Source: Gammaproteobacteria bacterium (GTDB taxonomy: Bacteria > Pseudomonadota > Gammaproteobacteria > Steroidobacterales > Steroidobacteraceae). Taken from it: 46,132 nt of DNA. The position numbers and the translations under genes were made by a program. Of this stretch, positions 18,155 through 25,928 are shown piece by piece (the first letter of the stretch is position 1; each line of letters starts with the position of its first letter). The notes under the pieces were generated by a model. That model was not told the origin of the DNA. It saw nothing but the letters and a program-made list of their open reading frames with translations, and did not search any database. Location: NCBI GenBank assembly GCA_025357915.1, contig JANYLH010000024.1, positions 1 through 46,132 of the forward strand, read 5' to 3'.

Positions 18155-19418
18155 GAGCCGTGGAAGCAGGCCCGGGCGCGGTCTGTGCCTGGGGTTGAGG
18201 CTGGGGCTGGGGAGTACTCTGGGCCTGGGGTTGGGGTCCGCCCTGCCCCTCGCGCTCGGACTGCAGCTGCTGAAAGCTCTGCGAATCGGCGTCCACTTCG
18301 TCCGCGCCATCCCAGTTGGCGCCGGGCGGAATGCGGTTCTGCACCAGCGGCGCGTTCGCGAGCACGCTATCGACCGTGCCCGCCGTGACGCTGACCGGCA
18401 CCGCGAGGCCGCGCGGCGCATTGGCAACCTGCGTAACCGCCTCCCAGTCGATCTGGGTGGCGGCGGCCTTGAGCCGTTTTTCGAGTCGCGGCGCGAGCGA
18501 TTTACGCAACAGCGCCTGCTGCGCCTTGCTCCAGTTGCGCGAGTCATCCTCGAATACCGTGTAGGCCTGCAGGTACAGGCGCCCAGCGTGCCAGCCGAAC
18601 AGGAACGGCTGATTGACGACCCGCACCTGGGTGCCGATGGGGACGGCCTCGTAGAACTTCTGGATGTCTTCCGGGTACAGGCGTATGCACCCGTGGCTCG
18701 AGCGCAGGCCTACGCCATAAGGCTTGTTGGTGCCGTGTATCAGGTAGCTGGGCCACTCGAGCGTGAACTTGTATTTGCCGAGCGGATTGTCCGGCCCGGG
18801 TGGCACGACCGCGGGCACCGGGTCGTCATTTTCGGCGTGTTCCTTGCGCACCCCGGCGCTCGGCCGCCAGGTCGGATTTTCTTCGCGCGCGATGATGTGC
18901 GTGATGCCCTCGGGCGTCCGCCAGCCGGCCTTGCCGACACCGATGGGGTGCGTGTACACGAGCTGCGGTTCGTTCGGTTTGTGCTTCGGGAAGTAATAGA
19001 TGCGCATCGCCGCGAGGTTGATCACGATGCCCTCGCGCGGCGCATTCGGCAGTACGAACTGCGTCGGCACGACGATCTTGCGCCCGGCGCCCGGAATCCA
19101 CGGATCGACTCCCGGATTGGCGCGCACGATTTCCTCGTAGCCGACGTTGAAGCGCCGCGCGATGTCCGGCAGCGTGTCTTCCTTGCCCGCGGTGGTGAGC
19201 TGCACCTCGCCGTAGACATCGTCCTTCGGGTCGCGGAGTTCGAATTTGTGCGTGGCTACCGGCAGCGGCAGCACCGGCTCCGGCGGCGGCACCACAACCG
19301 CTACCGGGGGCGGGGGCGGGGGCGCCTTTGACCAGGGCGCGCCCAGCAGCGAGCAGCCTGCCAGGCAAAGCGCGCCCAGCACGGCGGCGGCTCGGATGAA
19401 TGTCGTCGGGGGCCTCAT
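18126..19418 (-). CDS. LysM/L,D-transpeptidase lipoprotein (YkuD family)
   Basis: A 430-residue envelope protein that probably makes peptidoglycan 3-3 cross-links or attaches proteins to peptidoglycan. The signal peptide ends in a lipobox LAGC (Cys22), followed by a proline-rich linker. A LysM-like repeat (TLPDIARRFNVGYEEIVRAN) precedes the YkuD domain, which has the catalytic SSHGCIRLYPED. The C-terminal tail is rich in Pro and Gln and overlaps the sheath-like gene by 29 bases. I use ATG 19418, which gives the lipoprotein signal; the longer frame adds 42 residues that lie inside the upstream TPM gene. It follows that gene by ten bases. Confidence 0.92.
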   Translation of the reverse strand: MRPPTTFIRAAAVLGALCLAGCSLLGAPWSKAPPPPPPVAVVVPPPEPVLPLPVATHKFELRDPKDDVYGEVQLTTAGKEDTLPDIARRFNVGYEEIVRANPGVDPWIPGAGRKIVVPTQFVLPNAPREGIVINLAAMRIYYFPKHKPNEPQLVYTHPIGVGKAGWRTPEGITHIIAREENPTWRPSAGVRKEHAENDDPVPAVVPPGPDNPLGKYKFTLEWPSYLIHGTNKPYGVGLRSSHGCIRLYPEDIQKFYEAVPIGTQVRVVNQPFLFGWHAGRLYLQAYTVFEDDSRNWSKAQQALLRKSLAPRLEKRLKAAATQIDWEAVTQVANAPRGLAVPVSVTAGTVDSVLANAPLVQNRIPPGANWDGADEVDADSQSFQQLQSEREGQGGPQPQAQSTPQPQPQPQAQTAPGPASTAHVQPASPSG

Positions 19419-19428
19419 CCGGGTAATT

Positions 19429-19932
19429 CTAGAGAAGTACGGGCTGATTGGGCAGTTCGTTGCCGTCGCCACCGTCGGCTGGGAAATGGCGCGCCAGGCG
19501 CTGGGCGACGCTGCGCACCGCCACGCAGCAGGCGGAGGAGGCATCGCCCTGCCGGAAGCGCTCGCTCACCTCGGCACACACCGCGGCCCATTCGGCGGCG
19601 GGGACGTGGGCCGCAATCGCCCGATCGGCCACGATTTCAACGGCCCGGTCGGCCAGCAGCACGTAAATGAGCACGCCGTTATTGTGGACGGTGTCCCACA
19701 CGCCGAGGGTAGCGAACAGCTGCAGCGCGCGGGTGCGCGCTTTCAAGCCGCCGCACAGCTGCGGGAACGACAACGAGGTCTCGACCACGATGCGGATCTC
19801 GCCCGCATGGGTTGCCTCGGCCGCGTGGATTTCGCCTTCGATCTGCGCCAGCGCCGCTGCGCTCAGGAGCCGCCGCGCCGGCCGCAGTTGCGCGCGCCAG
19901 TGACGCCAGAGGCGTTGCAGCAGCTTCACCAT
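19429..19932 (-). CDS. Short TPM-domain protein
   Basis: A 167-residue protein with a TPM (YgcG-type) domain: EIEAAEATHAGEIRIVVE-like GEIRIVVETSL, GVLIYVLLADRAVEIVADRAI and VCAEVSERFRQGDA. It lacks the signal peptide, the transmembrane helix and the Gly-rich tail of its neighbour, so it may be cytoplasmic or membrane-peripheral. Its ATG is embedded in the end of the preceding TPM gene (ATGGTGA overlap), indicating coupling. TPM proteins often occur in tandem beside lemA; their biochemical function is poorly defined. Confidence 0.85.
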   Translation of the reverse strand: MVKLLQRLWRHWRAQLRPARRLLSAAALAQIEGEIHAAEATHAGEIRIVVETSLSFPQLCGGLKARTRALQLFATLGVWDTVHNNGVLIYVLLADRAVEIVADRAIAAHVPAAEWAAVCAEVSERFRQGDASSACCVAVRSVAQRLARHFPADGGDGNELPNQPVLL

Positions 19933-20822
19933 CGCCCGGAAGCGCCCCCGCCGCCAAAACCGCCGCCGCCACCACCGAAACCACCGCCGCCAAAGCCCCC
20001 GCCGCCAAAGCCCCCGCCGCCGAGCCCGCCAAGTCCACCGCCAAAACCGCCCCGACCACCCGAACTCCAGCCCGAGCCACGCGTGCCAAACACCAGCGAC
20101 AGCAGGAAGGCGACAACGGCCACGCCAAACGCCGCGACTACGATCTGGCTGAACACCCAGGCAATGATCCCCATCAGCCCGCCCGTGGCGGCAGCGCCGC
20201 CGACGCGCCCGAGGATCGCCCGCAGGATCGACGAGGCCACCATGAAACCGATGAACAGCGCGGGCAGGAACCTGAACAAGTTGTTGCCCGCGCCTTTCCA
20301 GGTGGCATCGGGTGGCGGCAGGGGTTCGCCGTCCACCACCTTCATGATCTGGGCGACACCGGCGCTGATGCCAGCGGCATACTGTCCCTGGCGGAACAGC
20401 GGGATCATGGTCTCATCGATGATGCGGTTGGCAGTGGCATCCGGGAGCGCACCTTCGAGGCCGTAGCCCACTTCGATGCGGGTGGCACGATCATCCTTTG
20501 CCAGCAGCAGCAACACGCCGTCATCGGGCCTGGCACGCCCAAGCTTCCAGGCCTCGGCGACACGGATCGAATACTGCTCGATCGCCTCGGGCGCCGTCGT
20601 GGCAACCACCAGCACGGCGATCTGTGCACCCTTGCGCGCCTCGAAGCTGGCCAGTTGCTGTTCGAGCTCCGCCTGCTCGCCGGCGGTCAGCGTGCCCGTC
20701 AGGTCGGTCACGCGTGCCTCGAGCTTCGGCACCGGCTGCGGCGCCTGCGCGGCGAGCGGCGCGGCGGCGGCCAACAGACACGCTGCCAGCAGGCGCACCG
20801 CCAGCAGTCGGGTCCGCGTCAC
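19926..20822 (-). CDS. TPM-domain membrane protein with Gly-rich tail (YgcG-like)
   Basis: A 298-residue protein with a signal peptide (AACLLAAAAPLAAQA), a periplasmic TPM domain (LTGTLTAGEQAELEQQL, ARPDDGVLLLLAKDDRATRI, VGYGLEGALPDATA), one or two hydrophobic segments (FIGFMVASSILRAILG, QIVVAAFGVAVVAFLLSLV), and a terminal run of GGFGGGGFGG repeats. This is the standard YgcG architecture found next to LemA. The start is a GTG at 20822, sharing one base with the lemA stop (TAGTG). Confidence 0.92.
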   Translation of the reverse strand: MTRTRLLAVRLLAACLLAAAAPLAAQAPQPVPKLEARVTDLTGTLTAGEQAELEQQLASFEARKGAQIAVLVVATTAPEAIEQYSIRVAEAWKLGRARPDDGVLLLLAKDDRATRIEVGYGLEGALPDATANRIIDETMIPLFRQGQYAAGISAGVAQIMKVVDGEPLPPPDATWKGAGNNLFRFLPALFIGFMVASSILRAILGRVGGAAATGGLMGIIAWVFSQIVVAAFGVAVVAFLLSLVFGTRGSGWSSGGRGGFGGGLGGLGGGGFGGGGFGGGGFGGGGGGFGGGGASGRW

Positions 20823-21454
20823 TATTGCCCGGCGGGTGTGCCGGCTGGTGCAGCCGCGCCAGCGCCGAAGTCGACGGTCGGCGGCTTGGTGATCGCCGCC
20901 TCGTTCTCGACCGCGAAATTCGGTTTGGTCTGGTACTTGAAGATCATCGCCGTGAGATTGCTCGGGAACGAGCGGATCGTCACGTTGTACTCCTGCACGG
21001 CGTCGATATAGCGCTTGCGCGCCACGGCGATGCGGTTTTCGGTGCCCTCGAGCTGCGCCTGCAGGTCGCGGAAATTCTGGTCGGACTTGAGCTCCGGGTA
21101 ATTCTCGGTGACCGCAATCAGGCTCTTGAGCGCCTGCGACAGCTCACCCTGCGCCGCCTGGAATTTCTTGAACGCGGCCTCGTCGTTGATCAGTTCAGGC
21201 GTCGCCTGGATCGTGCCCACCTTGGCGCGCGCCTCGGTGACGCCGAGCAGCACGCTCTTTTCCTGCTGGGCGAAGCCCTTGACCGTGCTGACGAGGTTCG
21301 GCACCAGGTCGGCACGACGCTGGAACTGGTTGACCACCTCGGACCAGGCGGCCTTGACCGATTCGTCCTGCGTCTGGATCCGGTTGTAACCACAACCGCT
21401 CAAAAACGCCGCCGCTGCAACGCACAACATCACCCGGATCGCTTGCATGTTCAC
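20822..21454 (-). CDS. lemA: LemA family lipoprotein
   Basis: A 210-residue LemA protein. The N-terminal signal ends in a lipobox LSGC, followed by the typical GYNRIQTQDESVKAAWSEV, then the LemA helical core with RRADLVPNLVSTVKGF and EKSVLLGVTEARAKV, and the C-terminal YNVTIRSFPSNLTAMIF. LemA proteins are membrane-anchored helical bundles of unclear function, almost always beside TPM genes, as here. It is 49 bases downstream of the cardiolipin synthase gene on the same strand and begins the lemA-TPM-TPM-LDT-sheath series. Confidence 0.95.
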   Translation of the reverse strand: MNMQAIRVMLCVAAAAFLSGCGYNRIQTQDESVKAAWSEVVNQFQRRADLVPNLVSTVKGFAQQEKSVLLGVTEARAKVGTIQATPELINDEAAFKKFQAAQGELSQALKSLIAVTENYPELKSDQNFRDLQAQLEGTENRIAVARKRYIDAVQEYNVTIRSFPSNLTAMIFKYQTKPNFAVENEAAITKPPTVDFGAGAAAPAGTPAGQ

Positions 21455-21503
21455 ATCCTCCGCCTTTGCCGACCCTCAAGATACCGGCAATGGATGGCGT
21501 TCG

Positions 21504-22658
21504 CTAGCCGAGCGAGCGCAGCGGCCGGCGCGCCAGGAACCGATCGACCCGCGTGAACAGCCAGTAAGCGGCGCTGGAACGCAGCCGCTCCCACCAATGC
21601 CGCCGTCCGCGCCAGGCCGCGGCCGGCACTTCTATGCTGTGGGCGAGGGCTGCGTAGAACAAATCGTGCGCCTGCGCCGCCAGTTCCGGCCACTCCAGCC
21701 GCAACAGCAGCTCGTAGTTCACATTGAGGCTGCGGCGGTCGAGATTGCAGGAACCGACGTACACCGTCTCATCGACGATGAAGAGCTTGGCGTGCAGCAC
21801 CTGCGGCTGGTATTCGTACAGCCGGGCGCCACCGGCCAGCATCTTGCCGTACAGGTGTTCGGCCGCGTAGCGCGCCGCCGGCACGTCGCTCTTGCCCGCG
21901 AGGAGCAGCTGCACCTGTCCGCCTTCGGCCACACAGCGGCGCAGCGCGCGGCGCATGCGGGCGGGCGGCAGGAAATAGCCCGACATGCAATGCACCGAGC
22001 GCGCCTGGCCGAGACCCGTGCGCAGCACCCGGCTGAGGTGGCCGGCGCGCCACCCCGGCCCACTGGTGAGGAGGGTCACGGTCCCGGTCCCGACCGGCAG
22101 CGAGCTCACCGCGGCGCGAAACTCGCGGATCGCTCCCCGATCCATGGGCGCCAGCGCGTACATCGCCTCAAAGCTGGCCGCGAGCAGGCCGGCAATGGGG
22201 CCTTCGATCTGCAGCGCCAGGTCGAGCATGCCGTGCGTAACGCCGTCGCCGGCGTATTCGGGGCCGATATTGTGGCCCCCGACGATGGCACAGCGCGCAT
22301 CGCACACCAGGAGCTTGCGATGATCGCGAAACGCCAGCCGCAGGCGCCGCGCCGGGCTGAACACCCGCACTTCCCCGCCGGCGGCCTCGAGCGCGGCAAA
22401 GAAGCCCGGTGGCAGCCCCTCGGAGCCGAACGCGTCATAAAGCACCCGCACCCGCACGCCGCGCGCCCGCGCGGCAAGGAGCGCTGCGAGCACTGTGAGC
22501 GCCGGTTCAGCGGGCCGCACCATGTAGGTCTCGAGGCAGATGGACTCGCGGGCACCCGCGAGCAGCGCCGCCAGGGCCGCAAAGGTGACTTCGCCGTTGC
22601 GCAGCCAGCGGGCGCGATGGCCATCCAGGGCGCAATCAGGTGGATCGGCAGGGTTCAT
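21504..22658 (-). CDS. Cardiolipin synthase / phospholipase D family (ClsB-like)
   Basis: A 384-residue phospholipase-D superfamily protein with two HKD motifs: HRKLLVCD followed by IVGGHNIGPEYAG, and HAKLFIVD followed by VGSCNLDRRSLNVNYE. This double-HKD layout without N-terminal membrane helices fits the ClsB/ClsC type, which make cardiolipin from phosphatidylglycerol and other phospholipids. I choose ATG 22658 because the alternative ATG at 22676 lies directly on the poly-T end of an upstream terminator. No good ribosome-binding site precedes either. The lemA operon follows. Confidence 0.88.
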   Translation of the reverse strand: MNPADPPDCALDGHRARWLRNGEVTFAALAALLAGARESICLETYMVRPAEPALTVLAALLAARARGVRVRVLYDAFGSEGLPPGFFAALEAAGGEVRVFSPARRLRLAFRDHRKLLVCDARCAIVGGHNIGPEYAGDGVTHGMLDLALQIEGPIAGLLAASFEAMYALAPMDRGAIREFRAAVSSLPVGTGTVTLLTSGPGWRAGHLSRVLRTGLGQARSVHCMSGYFLPPARMRRALRRCVAEGGQVQLLLAGKSDVPAARYAAEHLYGKMLAGGARLYEYQPQVLHAKLFIVDETVYVGSCNLDRRSLNVNYELLLRLEWPELAAQAHDLFYAALAHSIEVPAAAWRGRRHWWERLRSSAAYWLFTRVDRFLARRPLRSLG

Positions 22659-22675
22659 GCGCTGACGATGACCCA

Positions 22676-22702
22676 TAAAAAATGCCCCGGCAAGCCGGGG
22701 CA
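22676..22702 (-). terminator. Rho-independent terminator of the small gene 22778-22975
   Basis: On the minus strand a perfect nine-pair stem (tgccccggc / gccggggca, 22683-22702) with a two-base AA/TT centre is followed directly by six T residues. It lies 75 bases after the stop of the small minus-strand gene and immediately before the cardiolipin synthase gene. Confidence 0.9.
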
Positions 22703-22777
22703 GTGGAGGAGCGGACTTACAAGAGGGGGAGTAAAGTCCGCCAGGGGATCGGTCAGCTGATCAGTCGAAAATCCGGT

Positions 22778-22975
22778 TCAGTGCAGGTACGCCCAGTCGA
22801 GAATCCGTATCTCCTCCGCATCGAGGTCCATGCTGCCGGCCAGCACCTGCGAGAGTTCGCGCTCCTCGGCGCGCCGGCGCAGCGGTCGTGTCAGTTCAAC
22901 GATTCCACTCCATTCACCGGCCTGCGCCACACTGGGCGACTCGGCGATAAAATGGGCGTAGTACCTGCTACCCAT
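22778..22975 (-). CDS. Small conserved hypothetical protein
   Basis: A 65-residue protein from ATG 22975 (MGSRYYAHFIAESP), with acidic and hydrophobic patches (GIVELTRPL, EIRILDWAYLH) and no recognised domain. The frame is open further upstream to 23026, but that part is arginine-rich and overlaps the greB leader, so the shorter form is preferred. Good codon texture, a natural end and a strong terminator 75 bases downstream support a real gene. It is divergent from greB, with 76 bases between starts. Function unknown. Confidence 0.65.
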   Translation of the reverse strand: MGSRYYAHFIAESPSVAQAGEWSGIVELTRPLRRRAEERELSQVLAGSMDLDAEEIRILDWAYLH

Positions 22976-23051
22976 GGGTCCAGAGCCTACCCCCGCCTTC
23001 CGGCCCCGGGCTGTGAGCCGCCGCACAGATACCGTCCCTCCGGAGACTGAA

Positions 23052-23567
23052 GTGACCCGCTACCGCCCGCCCGCACCGCAAAGTTCGAAGTACATCACAC
23101 CCGCGGGCGAGCGCCGGCTGCGCGCCGAGCTCGAAACCCTGTGGCGGGTCGAGCGCCCGCGCGTCACCGCCGCGGTTTCCGCCGCCGCCGCCCAGGGCGA
23201 CCGCTCAGAAAACGCCGACTACACCTACGGTAAACGCCGCCTGCGGGAAATCGATGCGCGCGTCCGGCACCTGCGCAAACGGCTCGAGGGGATGGTGGTG
23301 GTGGGCCAGCCGCCGAGTGACCCGCGGCGGGTGTTTTTCGGCGCCCGCGTCACGCTGGAAACGCCCGCGGGCGAAACCCGCAGCTATCGCATCGTCGGCC
23401 CGGATGAATTCGACCAGGAACCGGGCGGCATCAGCATGGACGCCCCGCTCGCCAAGGCCCTGCTCGGCAAGCCTCTCGACGCCGAAGTAGCCGTGGACCT
23501 GGCCGGCGGCACCCAGACCTACGCGATCGTGGAAATCACCTACCCGCCAACCGAAGCGCAGTTGTAG
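23052..23567 (+). CDS. greB: Transcript cleavage factor GreB
   Basis: A 171-residue Gre factor that rescues backtracked RNA polymerase by stimulating transcript cleavage. The coiled-coil tip carries the catalytic acidic pair in GDRSENADYTYGKRRLREID; RVFFGARVTLE and YRIVGPDEFDQEPGGISMDA form the FKBP-like domain. The YGKRRLREIDARVRHL wording separates GreB from GreA. GTG 23052 is chosen for its GGAG six bases upstream and for homology; the frame extends further upstream without homology. The stop is immediately followed by a long inverted repeat. Confidence 0.94.
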   Translation: MTRYRPPAPQSSKYITPAGERRLRAELETLWRVERPRVTAAVSAAAAQGDRSENADYTYGKRRLREIDARVRHLRKRLEGMVVVGQPPSDPRRVFFGARVTLETPAGETRSYRIVGPDEFDQEPGGISMDAPLAKALLGKPLDAEVAVDLAGGTQTYAIVEITYPPTEAQL

Positions 23568-23653
23568 GCGGGTGTGGGGTTCGTGATGGGGTGATCAACA
23601 AAGCGAGTATCGGGGAGCGACTTGATCGCCCCATCGCGGACCACGCACCCGCC
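23567..23653 (+). repeat. Long imperfect inverted repeat (32-base arms) after greB
   Basis: Arms 23567-23598 and 23622-23653 are complementary over 32 positions with five differences and a 23-base loop. Four of the five differences leave a U-G pair in the plus-strand RNA; on the minus strand they would be A-C mismatches. So the plus-strand transcript can form 31 of 32 pairs. It starts at the last base of the greB stop and ends 12 bases before the convergent hss stop. No T-run follows, so it is not a classic terminator. It could be a 3'-end stabiliser, a bidirectional insulator or a small palindromic mobile element. Confidence 0.8.
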
Positions 23654-23665
23654 GGCAACTCTGTT

Positions 23666-25084
23666 TCAGCTGACTCTTACGTTCTTGAACTGCCACGGAT
23701 CCGACTTGTCCAGGTCCTCCGGGAACAACCGCTCGCGGTCGCTGAGTGGCGTCCAGTCGGTGTACTGCCCCACCACCGGTCCCAGGTAGGGCATGCAGAT
23801 CTCGAGACAGCGCCGGTAGTCCATCTCGTCCGGCTCGACCACGCCGCGGTTGGGGTTCTCCATCGCCCAGACGATGCCGGCGAGCACCGCGACCGTCACC
23901 TGCAGGGTGGTCGCACTGTTGTGCGGCGCGAGCTTGCGCGCCTCGTCGATCGACAGTTGTGAACCGTACCAGTAGGCGTTCTTCTTGTGGCCCGCGAGCA
24001 GCACGCCCAGCTCGTCGATCCCGGTGGTGATGTCGTCCATCATGATGCGCTTGCGGTCCTGCATGATGTAGTTGCGTCCTGCGAACTCATGCACCGAGAG
24101 CACCGCGTTGTCCGAAGGGTGATAGGCGTAGTGCACCGAGGGACGGTAGATCTCCCCCGATTCGAGGCGCGCGGTCAGGTAATCGGCGATCGAAATCGCC
24201 TCGCCGTGCGTGATCAGGAAGCCGTGGTACGGGCCGGCCAGCGGCGCCCAGCTGCGCACCCGCGTGGCGACGCCCGGTTGCATCAGGTGGATCGCGGCGC
24301 CGCCACCGAACTCGAAGCGCTTGCCGTCGCGCGGGAAATTGCGCTCGTGCGAACCCCAGCCAAGCTCGGCCGGTTGCGAGCCTTCCGAGACAAAGCCGTC
24401 GACCGACCAGGTGTTGACGAACTCGTTGGGCTCCTTCGGGATCGACGACACCTGCGTGTCGCGTTCGGCGACGTGAATGCAGCGCACGTCGAGCCGCTGC
24501 GCCAGCGACGCCCAGTCCTCGCGCGTCGCGAGCTTGCCGGTGTCGACCTTCAGGTCGGCGGCAATGTTGACCATGGCCTGCTTCACGAAATGCGAAACCA
24601 GGCCGGGATTCGCGCCGTGCGTCAGCACTGCCGTGGGCTGGGGCTGCCCGCCGCTGCGCAACGCAAGCGCCTCCTCGCGCAGCGCGTAGTTGGTGCGCCG
24701 CGCGAACGGCGTCGCCGGATCGGTGTAGCCGCCCGGCCACGGCTCGATGCAGGTATCCAGGTACATCGCGCCTTTTTCCCAGGCGAAGCGCACCAGCGCG
24801 ATGCTGGAAACATCCACGGACAGGTTCAGGATGAAATCGCCCCGGCCCACCAGCGGATCAAGCGTGCGGCGCAGGTTTTCGCGCGTCAGGCGTTCCTTGA
24901 TGAACTTGATGTCGTAGCTGGCGGCTTCCTCGTGCCCCTGGTCCTCGGCGGTGACGATGGTGATGCGCGCGGCCGGGCAGCCGATATGGCGCAGGATCAA
25001 CGGCAGCACGCCCTGGCCGATGGCACCGAAGCCCACGAATAGGATGCGGCCGGGAAAATCGCTGAAATGGAGCTGTTCGGTCAT
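23666..25084 (-). CDS. hss: Homospermidine synthase
   Basis: A 472-residue NAD-dependent enzyme joining two putrescines into homospermidine. The Rossmann N-terminus RILFVGFGAIGQGVLPLI is followed by NLSVDVSSIALV, YLDTCIEPWPGGY, LTHGANPGLVSHFVKQAM and HVAERDTQVSS, all typical of bacterial homospermidine synthases. ATG 25084 (MTEQLHFSDFPG) matches homologues; the upstream frame is antisense to the GST-like gene. A GGGAAG sits ahead of the start. It lies 83 bases downstream of that GST on the same strand. Together with speA nearby it predicts arginine to putrescine to homospermidine synthesis. Confidence 0.95.
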   Translation of the reverse strand: MTEQLHFSDFPGRILFVGFGAIGQGVLPLILRHIGCPAARITIVTAEDQGHEEAASYDIKFIKERLTRENLRRTLDPLVGRGDFILNLSVDVSSIALVRFAWEKGAMYLDTCIEPWPGGYTDPATPFARRTNYALREEALALRSGGQPQPTAVLTHGANPGLVSHFVKQAMVNIAADLKVDTGKLATREDWASLAQRLDVRCIHVAERDTQVSSIPKEPNEFVNTWSVDGFVSEGSQPAELGWGSHERNFPRDGKRFEFGGGAAIHLMQPGVATRVRSWAPLAGPYHGFLITHGEAISIADYLTARLESGEIYRPSVHYAYHPSDNAVLSVHEFAGRNYIMQDRKRIMMDDITTGIDELGVLLAGHKKNAYWYGSQLSIDEARKLAPHNSATTLQVTVAVLAGIVWAMENPNRGVVEPDEMDYRRCLEICMPYLGPVVGQYTDWTPLSDRERLFPEDLDKSDPWQFKNVRVS

Positions 25085-25167
25085 GATGCTTCCCGTGGTG
25101 CGCGCCCTGGCGCTGGCGCAGGAGGTTACCAACCGGGCGGCGCTGACGCCACCCGCCGCGCGCGCCG

Positions 25168-25833
25168 CTAGATCCCGGGCTCGTGTGCCGTATCGGGCAC
25201 GACCGCGGCGACGCGGTCCAGCCAGCGGCCCAGGGCTGGGTAGTTGATTTCGAGCGGCAGGAAGCGCGCCGCCAGTTCGCGGGCGGCAGGCGTCGCCAGC
25301 GCCCGCAACAGCAGCCGGATATCGGGGTATATGACCATGTCGGTGGCGGAAAACTTGTCGCCCACCACCCAGTCGGACTGGGCGAGCCGCCGCTCGATGG
25401 TGCGCGCCTCGCTCGCCGCACGATGCATGGCCTCCGCCATCGCCTCCTTCGTGGCTTCGCCCCAAGCCGGATCGCGACTGTAGAGGAGCTGGCGAACCAG
25501 CTGCATCAGGCTGGGCTCGGCGTAGGCCTGGTACTCGCAGATCACCCGCATGATCACGCCGCCCTCCTCCGGGGTGCGGCCGAAGATTGCCGGCTCGGGA
25601 TACTTGCGGTCGAGGTAGTAGAGGATGCCGACCGACTCGAACACCACGTAGTCACCGTCGCGCAGCACCGGCAGCTGGCCGCGCGGATTCATCGCCAGCA
25701 TCTGCGGCGCCTGGTGCTCCTGCTGGTCGAACTTGAGCAGGTGGCTGCGGTATTCGAGGCCCTTGTGCTCGAGCGCGAGCCGGACCCGCCAGCAATAGGC
25801 GCTGCCGCTTCCCCAGTACAGATCGATTGCCAT
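25168..25833 (-). CDS. Glutathione S-transferase-like protein
   Basis: A 221-residue protein with a thioredoxin-like N-terminal GST domain and a helical C-terminal domain. The pattern YWGSGSAYCWRVRLALEHKG, then MNPRGQLPVLRDGDYVVFES (the cis-Pro and Glu/Ser glutathione-binding pair) and the ATDMVIYPDI helix-capping region are standard. The substrate is unknown; stress or electrophile detoxification is the general role. ATG 25833 is used; the additional upstream codons lie in the speA promoter region and are unconvincing. It is divergent from speA (95 bases between starts). Confidence 0.88.
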   Translation of the reverse strand: MAIDLYWGSGSAYCWRVRLALEHKGLEYRSHLLKFDQQEHQAPQMLAMNPRGQLPVLRDGDYVVFESVGILYYLDRKYPEPAIFGRTPEEGGVIMRVICEYQAYAEPSLMQLVRQLLYSRDPAWGEATKEAMAEAMHRAASEARTIERRLAQSDWVVGDKFSATDMVIYPDIRLLLRALATPAARELAARFLPLEINYPALGRWLDRVAAVVPDTAHEPGI

Positions 25834-25928
25834 GTGCGGCCGATTGTAGCCCCAAGGGCCTGAGAATTTGCAGTCACCTTTTGCTATGGTGCGCGCCTGA
25901 TCGGCTCGGGCAACAAGGCGGACTGCGG
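25834..25928 (+). promoter_or_regulatory. Divergent GST/speA promoter region
   Basis: These 95 bases hold a possible extended -10 element, TGCTATGGT (25882-25890), for speA. There is no good -35 at 16-18 bases; TTGCAG at 25868 is only 11 bases away. The call is weak. Confidence 0.3.

Noticed and set aside
18126..18250. Short tandem repeat near the LDT end
   Set aside because: It encodes the Pro/Gln-rich C-terminal tail of the L,D-transpeptidase rather than being an independent repeat.
19940..20060. Tandem repeat array / satellite
   Set aside because: The GC-rich repeats encode the Gly-rich C-terminal tail of the YgcG-like TPM protein, a normal feature of that family.
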